Below, piece after piece: positions 5,324 to 8,652 of a stretch of 8,652 nt of DNA; within the stretch, counting starts at the first letter, position 1, and each line of letters starts with the position of its first letter. Position numbers and translations under genes: made by a program. Source of the stretch: an uncultured Oscillibacter sp. (lineage in GTDB: Bacteria; Bacillota_A; Clostridia; Oscillospirales; Oscillospiraceae); the NCBI GenBank assembly GCA_951800675.1, contig CATOKC010000135.1, positions 1-8,652 of the forward strand, read 5' to 3'. The notes below the pieces were generated by a model that saw only the letters and a program-made list of their open reading frames with translations, searched no databases and was not told where the DNA came from.

Positions 5324-6019
5324 TCATGGCAGCAGCTTCACCGCCAGGGGGCACAGCAGAGCCGTCAGGATTCCCGCCACGGCAATGGAGAGGCTGCTCA
5401 TGGCCCCCTCCACCGGCCCCAACTCCAGAGCCTTCGCGGTTCCGATGGCGTGGGCGGCGGACCCGATGCCCACGCCCTTAGCCACGGGCTCTGTAATACG
5501 GAACCACTTGCACACCGCCTGGGCGGTGAGATTCCCGAAAATGCCGGTGAGGATGATGACGGCGGTGGTCAGAGCGGGGATGCCTCCCAGCTCCCCGGCC
5601 ACGTCCGCGCCGATGGCGGTGGTGATGGACTTGGGCAGCAGGCTGACGGCGGCGGCCCGGTCCAGCCGGAAGACCCAGGCCAGCAGCAGCGCGCTCCCCA
5701 GGCTCACCGCCACACCGGCGGCAATGCCGGCGAGGATGGCGGCGGCGTTTTTCCGCAGGGCCTCCCATTGCTCATAGAGGGGCACCGCCAGACTGACGGT
5801 GGCGGGCAGCAGCAGCCAGCTCACCATCCCGGCTCCCTCCTGGTAGTCCGGATAGGAAATTTCAAAGAGCCGCAAAAAGAGAATCACAAAGACGCTTCCC
5901 AGCAGCAGGGGATTGCACCAGGACTGCCGGGTCTTTTTTTGCAGAAACGCTCCCAGCGCAAAGGCCCCCAGTGTCAGCGCCACGCCCCAAACGGCCCCTC
6001 GAGTTAAGAGCTCAACCAC
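5324..6019 (-). CDS. lrgB: LrgB/CidB-family membrane protein
   Basis: A 231-residue polytopic inner-membrane protein. LrgB/CidB proteins were first described as antiholin/holin-associated factors in Staphylococcus; relatives (PftAB in Bacillus, PLGG1 in plants) move small carboxylates such as pyruvate or glycolate. Family signatures are LLPATVSLAVPLYEQWEALRKN split at about 70-91, SLLPKSITTAIG at about 126-137 and GVGIGSAAHAIGTAKALELG at about 182-201. Length is normal for the family. GTG at 6019 is chosen because AAGGAGG lies 6 bases upstream. The gene overlaps the end of lrgA by 8 bp, so the two are translationally coupled, as usual for this pair. A carboxylate transporter role suits a fermenting anaerobe but is inference. 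Confidence 0.93.
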   Translation of the reverse strand: MVELLTRGAVWGVALTLGAFALGAFLQKKTRQSWCNPLLLGSVFVILFLRLFEISYPDYQEGAGMVSWLLLPATVSLAVPLYEQWEALRKNAAAILAGIAAGVAVSLGSALLLAWVFRLDRAAAVSLLPKSITTAIGADVAGELGGIPALTTAVIILTGIFGNLTAQAVCKWFRITEPVAKGVGIGSAAHAIGTAKALELGPVEGAMSSLSIAVAGILTALLCPLAVKLLP

Positions 6020-6371
6020 GCCGCGCCTCCTTCCACCGGATTACCGCCTGGGTAATCCGCCCGGAAATTCCCATCACCAGAGCCGTCACCAGCACCAGAG
6101 CCAGCAGCACCGGAAGCCAAATCTCCGCCAGCAGCGCGCCCAGTTCCATGACCCCCACGGCCCCAGGCAAAAAGAGCACAGGAAAGACCGCGATGAGAAA
6201 TCCCGCGGCCTCCTTCACCCGCTCCAGCTTCACCACTCCAGCCCTCAGCGCCGCCAGCAACAGCACCAGCCCATAAATACTAGCCGGAACCGGCAGAGGC
6301 AAAAGCGCGTGAAGAGCTTCCCCCAAAAAGCAAAATCCTAAGATGCGCAAAAACTGAAATACATAATTCAA
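6012..6371 (-). CDS. lrgA: LrgA/CidA-family holin-like membrane protein
   Basis: A 119-residue protein with about four membrane helices, the small partner of LrgB. The family core is GEALHALLPLPVPASIYGL (about 17-35) followed by VKEAAGFLIAVFPVLFLPG (about 52-70). The open frame continues upstream to 6518, but that extension is GC-rich structured intergenic sequence translating to nothing family-like. I place the start at TTG 6371 (MNYVFQFLRILGF), which has GGGAGG 7 bases upstream and gives the normal family length. A rare TTG start implies modest translation. No recognisable -10 element lies between this gene and the tRNA-Arg, so transcription may come from the tRNA promoter. Confidence 0.88.
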   Translation of the reverse strand: MNYVFQFLRILGFCFLGEALHALLPLPVPASIYGLVLLLAALRAGVVKLERVKEAAGFLIAVFPVLFLPGAVGVMELGALLAEIWLPVLLALVLVTALVMGISGRITQAVIRWKEARRG

Positions 6372-6388
6372 GCAAAAACCTCCCTCGT

Positions 6389-6442
6389 CCTTCGTTCCTC
6401 GGCCCGGAATCCAGCGAAGCGAATCCGGGCCGAAAGCGAAGG
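6389..6442. repeat. Stem-loop in the intergenic region before lrgA
   Basis: Two stacked stems: CCTTCG (6389-6394) with CGAAGG (6437-6442), and CGGCCCGGA (6400-6408) with TCCGGGCCG (6424-6432). In lrgA orientation it ends 5 bases before the ribosome site (complement at 6379-6384). Its right arm overlaps the stem at 6440-6508 by three bases, so the two structures compete at that edge. Looks like part of a dispersed palindromic element; copy number is unknown. Confidence 0.65.
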
Positions 6443-6508
6443 AATTCCCCGTCCGGCGCAGTTTTCCGCCCCTGCGGGGCGGGAAACGGAGCGGTAAGGG
6501 GAATTCCT
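6440..6508. repeat. Large nested inverted repeat between tRNA-Arg and lrgA
   Basis: The outer arms AGGAATTCCCC (6440-6450) and GGGGAATTCCT (6498-6508) are perfect 11-bp complements. Inside them TTTTCCGCCCC (6462-6472) pairs with GGGGCGGGAAA (6476-6486) through 11 pairs including one T-G wobble, around a TGC loop. It begins 5 bases past the tRNA 3' end. It may end or process the tRNA precursor or be a mobile palindromic unit; no T-run supports simple termination. Confidence 0.7.
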
Positions 6509-6512
6509 GAGC

Positions 6513-6589
6513 TGGCACCCTTGAGAGGATTCGAACCTCCGGCCTACCGCTTAGGAGGCGGTCGCTCTATCCTGCTGAGCTACAAGGGC
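6513..6589 (-). tRNA. tRNA-Arg, anticodon CCT
   Basis: The minus strand folds as a 77-nt tRNA with encoded CCA. The acceptor is GCCCTTG with CAAGGGT (one G-T wobble). The D stem is GCTC/GAGC, the anticodon stem ACCGC/GCGGT and the loop CTCCTAA, giving anticodon CCT (reads AGG, arginine). The T arm is GGAGG-TTCGAAT-CCTCT with one wobble, followed by discriminator G and CCA. The short 5-nt variable loop is class I. Confidence 0.96.
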
Positions 6590-6608
6590 ATATAAAAACA
6601 GCTTCTAT

Positions 6609-6637
6609 ATTTTACTCGTTTTCTCCCGGCCTGTCAA
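6609..6637 (-). promoter_or_regulatory. Promoter of tRNA-Arg (and possibly lrgAB)
   Basis: On the minus strand TTGACA (6632-6637) and TAAAAT (6609-6614) are spaced by exactly 17 bases. This puts the start near 6602, about 13 nt before the mature tRNA 5' end, as usual for strong stable-RNA promoters. Confidence 0.88.
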
Positions 6638-6651
6638 TCCCAAATCCGTGG

Positions 6652-6689
6652 GGGGGCCGGTTTGGGGTCCGGGACAGAGCCCGGCCCCC
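6652..6689. repeat. GC-rich inverted repeat between divergent promoters
   Basis: GGGGGCCGG pairs with CCGGCCCCC across a 20-nt interval. It lies between the divergent tRNA and PepSY-gene promoters and outside both transcripts. A small TCCG-CAAA-CGGA hairpin follows at 6701-6712. Role unknown; it may bind a protein or be an old intergenic repeat. Confidence 0.45.
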
Positions 6690-6736
6690 GCAACCGAACA
6701 TCCGCAAACGGATCCCTCTCTCCAACGCTGCCTCTC

Positions 6737-6765
6737 TGGACTTTTTCCAAGCCCCGCGCTATAAT
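6737..6765 (+). promoter_or_regulatory. Sigma-A promoter of the PepSY-domain gene
   Basis: A perfect -10 TATAAT (6760-6765) lies 17 bases after TGGACT (6737-6742, 4 of 6 to consensus). Transcription should start near 6772, leaving a leader of about 24 nt with AAAAGGAGGG just before the ATG at 6796. Confidence 0.8.
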
Positions 6766-6795
6766 GGCATCATCTCAAAAAGGAGGGTAACCACC

Positions 6796-7926
6796 ATGTC
6801 CCCTGAGAAAAACAACCAAACGCTCACCCGCCGGCTGCTGATTGCCACCATCGTCCTGCTGGTCCTGGTCCTGGGCCTCCAGCTCTGGCAGCTGTTCGGC
6901 AAAGCCGCCCCCGGAAACTCCGACAACGCTCCGCCCCTTACCGCGGACGCTTCCAACCCGGAAAATTCCCAGGACGCCGGTTCCGCGCTTTCCCCCGGCA
7001 AGTCCGCCATGATCGAGGATGTCCGGGCGTTGAACGAGGCGCTCTCCGTCAACGAACTGGCAAAGCTCTCCGCCGAGGAGCTGGAGCAGCTCTGGGAGAC
7101 CGGCGCGCCGGGCCTTCCCGTCGGCATGTCCTTCGCCGCTCAGGCTGCGGAGGAATACGCCGGGACCCTGGCGGTGGATTCAGTCACCAGTGAGACGGAC
7201 CCGGAGCTGGACGAGGCTCCCCCCCACTACGAGGTGGAGCTCCATCACCCCACCCTGGGGGATTTCGAATATAAGATCGACGCCTACACCGGCGAGGTGC
7301 TGGAGGGCGCGCCCAACATCCTGCGGAACCTCCACGTCACGGATGCGTCCCCGGAGGACCCCGAGGCCCCCGGAGGGCAATCTGTCCCCGCCGGAAATCA
7401 GCCCTCCACTGCCGAGCCCCAGCCCCCGGCCGCCAGCGCCCAAAAGCCTGTTTCCAATACCCCCGTCCAGCAGCCCGCCGCCACCGACGAGGAAGCCGCC
7501 AAAAACGCCGCCTTCACCCACGCCGGGGTTACCGCCGCCCAGGTCTCCGGCCTCCGCTGCAAGCTGGAATGGGACAACGGCCGCCAGGTCTACGATATTG
7601 ACTTCTGGGTGGGCGACACGGAATACGACTATGAGATTGAAGCCTCCACCGGCGTCGTGCTGGAGGCTCAGCAGGAGCGGGGCATCCGCCCCTCCGGGGC
7701 TTCCGCCCAGCAGCCTGGCAGCTTCATCGGCGAAGAAGCCGCCAAAAACGCCGCCCTTGCTCACGCCGGAATCTCCGCCGCCGACGCCGGCTCCATCCAA
7801 TGCGAGCTGGACGAGGACGACGGCCACTGGGTCTACAAGATCGAATTTCGGACGGGCGGCGTGGAATACGACTATGAAATTGACGCCTCCACCGGCACGG
7901 TGGTGAAGGCGGAGCAGGACCGCTGA
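6796..7926 (+). CDS. Membrane-anchored protein with three PepSY-like domains
   Basis: A 376-residue protein with a short cytosolic N-terminus, one membrane helix at about 13-34 (RLLIATIVLLVLVLGLQLW) and a long extracytoplasmic part. A low-complexity, acidic/Ser/Pro region (about 37-70) precedes PepSY-like domain 1 (about 110-171, with YEVELHHP and YKIDAYTGEVLEG). A Pro/Ala/Gln linker (about 186-228) is followed by domains 2 (about 230-291) and 3 (about 311-372). These two align without gaps 81 residues apart and share EEAAKNAA, VY-I-F and EYDYEI-ASTG. Each has one Cys at the same place (C255, C336). PepSY domains are found in secreted proteins such as YpeB and peptidase propeptides, where they are linked to restraining proteases; no peptidase domain is present here. 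AGGAGGG 7-8 bases upstream supports the ATG. It appears to be a single-gene unit. Target unknown. Confidence 0.9.
   Translation: MSPEKNNQTLTRRLLIATIVLLVLVLGLQLWQLFGKAAPGNSDNAPPLTADASNPENSQDAGSALSPGKSAMIEDVRALNEALSVNELAKLSAEELEQLWETGAPGLPVGMSFAAQAAEEYAGTLAVDSVTSETDPELDEAPPHYEVELHHPTLGDFEYKIDAYTGEVLEGAPNILRNLHVTDASPEDPEAPGGQSVPAGNQPSTAEPQPPAASAQKPVSNTPVQQPAATDEEAAKNAAFTHAGVTAAQVSGLRCKLEWDNGRQVYDIDFWVGDTEYDYEIEASTGVVLEAQQERGIRPSGASAQQPGSFIGEEAAKNAALAHAGISAADAGSIQCELDEDDGHWVYKIEFRTGGVEYDYEIDASTGTVVKAEQDR
7489..7911 (+). repeat. Tandem domain duplication within the PepSY gene, 243-bp period
   Basis: Codons for residues 232-291 (7489-7668) and 313-372 (7732-7911) align at a constant 243-bp offset with no gaps; by my count 34 of 60 residues are identical. 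Long identical DNA stretches remain, for example GAAGCCGCCAAAAACGCCGC and GAATACGACTATGA. This suggests a fairly recent duplication or conversion between copies. Confidence 0.85.
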
Positions 7927-7966
7927 CCCCAGATTGAAAAAGAACTGTAAACATTTGGAGCAGCTG

Positions 7967-7995
7967 TTGCGTTTCTCAAAAAAATCCGCTATACT
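7967..7995 (+). promoter_or_regulatory. Probable sigma-A promoter of the zinc-ribbon gene
   Basis: TATACT (7990-7995) stands 17 bases after TTGCGT (7967-7972). The -10 is good and the -35 is weak (3 of 6), with an A-run in the spacer. The start should be near 8002, giving a 60-nt leader. No terminator is seen after the PepSY gene, so readthrough from it is also possible. Confidence 0.6.
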
Positions 7996-8021
7996 ATGTC
8001 CTGTAGTCCACGAAACTAGGG

Positions 8022-8033
8022 CCTGCGCGCAGG
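8022..8033. promoter_or_regulatory. Perfect 12-bp palindrome in the leader
   Basis: CCTGCGCGCAGG is self-complementary. It lies about 20 bases downstream of the predicted start site and 28 bases before the start codon at 8062. It could be an operator half-site pair or chance in GC-rich DNA. Confidence 0.35.
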
Positions 8034-8061
8034 TTCAAAATAGGAAAGGGGAACAACAACC

Positions 8062-8445
8062 ATGGCGTTTAATTTCGATGAACTGACCCGTAAGGCAAAG
8101 GACGTTGCCAACAAAGCCGCCGACCGGACCAAGGACGCCGCGGAGCTGGTCAAGCTCAATGTGGCCATCGCCGGGGAGCAAAAGGAGATCGATAAAAACT
8201 ATCGCGCCATCGGCGAGTGGTTTGTCGGCGAATACGAGGGCGAGATTCCCGACGCCGTGCGGGAGGCCGTAGAGGCCGTCAACGCCAGCAAGGCCAAAAT
8301 CGCCGAGCTGGAAGCCAGCAAGCCTGTCAAGGAAGAGCCCTCCGGGCCCGTGGAAGAGGCTCCCGCCGGGAAGAAGTGCCCCATTTGCGGCGCGGAGTCC
8401 GACAGCAAGTTCTGCCCCCAATGCGGCGCGCCTATGGGCGAGTGA
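8062..8445 (+). CDS. Small helical protein with C-terminal zinc ribbon
   Basis: A 127-residue soluble protein of a kind common in Clostridia but without a defined function. Residues about 5-85 are predicted helical and charged (FDELTRKAKDVANKAADRTKD, split here from the following KLNVAIAGEQKEIDK), compatible with a coiled coil. A Pro/Glu linker (about 86-103) leads to a zinc ribbon with two pairs, CPICG and CPQCG (C105-x2-C108 and C118-x2-C121), nine residues apart. No signal peptide or membrane helix is visible. AAAGGGG lies about 10 bases before the ATG. It has its own promoter and terminator, so it is a single-gene unit between the PepSY gene and spoVT. Nothing in the sequence gives its partner. 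Confidence 0.88.
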   Translation: MAFNFDELTRKAKDVANKAADRTKDAAELVKLNVAIAGEQKEIDKNYRAIGEWFVGEYEGEIPDAVREAVEAVNASKAKIAELEASKPVKEEPSGPVEEAPAGKKCPICGAESDSKFCPQCGAPMGE

Positions 8446-8466
8446 GAAATAACATAAACCATCCGG

Positions 8467-8496
8467 AAGAGGAGGCGTTTTGGCGCCTCCTCTTTT
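8467..8496 (+). terminator. Intrinsic terminator after the zinc-ribbon gene
   Basis: A perfect 11-bp stem (AAGAGGAGGCG / CGCCTCCTCTT) with a 6-nt TTTTGG loop is followed by T-rich sequence (TCTTTTC). It lies 21 bases after the stop and separates this gene from spoVT. Confidence 0.88.
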
Positions 8497-8541
8497 CCCG
8501 CCCCGGCGCCGTCCCGCCATATTTCCAAACATCACCAAGCC

Positions 8542-8564
8542 TTCCACTGGCATAAGCCGTGGAA
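8542..8564. promoter_or_regulatory. Dyad overlapping the spoVT -35 region
   Basis: TTCCAC and GGC pair with GCC and GTGGAA around an ATAA loop, with one bulged T. The GCATA -35 candidate lies inside the loop side of this dyad, so a bound regulator could block it. Confidence 0.45.
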
Positions 8565-8578
8565 AACAGCGGATACTA
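8550..8578 (+). promoter_or_regulatory. Sigma-G-like promoter of spoVT
   Basis: GCATA (8550-8554) is separated by 17 bases from GATACTA (8572-8578). The forespore sigma-G consensus is roughly GHATR, 17-18 bases, CATWHTA; only the first base of the -10 differs. In Bacillus spoVT is under sigma-G, which agrees. Confidence 0.6.
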
Positions 8579-8630
8579 GCTTTTGCCAGAGTGACATAGC
8601 AACCATCACTTTTCAAAGGAGTTTTTCGAT

Positions 8631-8652
8631 ATGAAGGCAACTGGAATCGTGC
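8631..8652 (+). CDS. spoVT: Stage V sporulation protein T (SpoVT), N-terminal fragment at the window edge
   Basis: Only the first seven codons are present, MKATGIV plus one base (C), which would allow the next residue to be Arg. SpoVT proteins begin MKATGIVRRIDDLGR, so this is very likely the start of the AbrB-like, swapped-hairpin DNA-binding forespore regulator. AAAGGAG lies 9 bases before the ATG. The sigma-G-like promoter about 50 bases upstream supports it. The identification rests on a short stretch; another AbrB-type protein with the same N-terminus is possible. Confidence 0.78.

Noticed and set aside
6372..6518. N-terminal extension of lrgA up to 6518
   Set aside because: The extension translates palindromic intergenic DNA and makes the protein about 49 residues longer than family norm. 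The TTG at 6371 has a proper ribosome site.
6513..6589. tRNA-Arg as attachment site of an integrated element
   Set aside because: No integrase, no direct repeat of the tRNA 3' end and no phage or transfer genes in the window.
7180..7827. Minus-strand frame opposite the PepSY gene
   Set aside because: Gly/Val-rich antisense shadow of the repeated PepSY codons without a start signal.
8035..8640. Minus-strand frame covering the small zinc-ribbon gene and terminator
   Set aside because: It runs through an intrinsic terminator, a promoter and the spoVT start, and has no ribosome site or recognisable domain.

Overview
The window is a GC-rich chromosomal segment of an anaerobic, probably spore-forming Clostridia bacterium. 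Gene style and content (biotin-dependent oxaloacetate/pyruvate carboxylase-type subunit without its own biotin domain, PadR plus HAAS-type genes, PepSY and zinc-ribbon proteins, a spoVT start at the right edge) fit the Oscillospiraceae (Oscillibacter, Flavonifractor or Intestinimonas relatives). The genus is an inference from style, not from a database search.

Layout, left to right. The 3' part of an oadA-like carboxyltransferase gene runs rightward (1-1154) and is followed by a cluster of strong hairpins. A leftward three-gene operon comes next (3150 to 1300): a PadR repressor, a membrane protein with a HAAS-like cytosolic prefix, and a second membrane-anchored exported protein. Its genes are 13 bp apart and then overlap by 4 bp. 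The operon has a very clear sigma-A promoter embedded in a perfect 15-bp inverted repeat, so it is probably autoregulated. Leftward from 5159 are a cysteine-rich multi-zinc-ribbon protein and a CDF cation exporter (metal-site pattern N-D/D-D, manganese-like, with an apparently duplicated cytosolic domain). Then comes a leftward lrgA-lrgB pair (TTG and GTG starts, 8-bp overlap) ending in a textbook terminator. It lies behind a tRNA-Arg(CCT) gene that has a near-consensus promoter.

To the right of the tRNA the genes run rightward: a membrane-anchored protein with three PepSY-like domains, a small helical protein with a C-terminal zinc ribbon, an intrinsic terminator, and the first seven codons of spoVT behind a sigma-G-like promoter.

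No gene-free stretch exceeds about 210 bases. There is no CRISPR array, transposase, phage gene or rRNA. The parts least explained by known families are the PadR/HAAS/anchored-protein cassette, the structured intergenic repeats at 1155-1295 and 6389-6508, the 200-residue multi-zinc-ribbon protein, and the tandem PepSY protein. I see no complete, unmistakably new system; the PadR-controlled envelope cassette is the best candidate.
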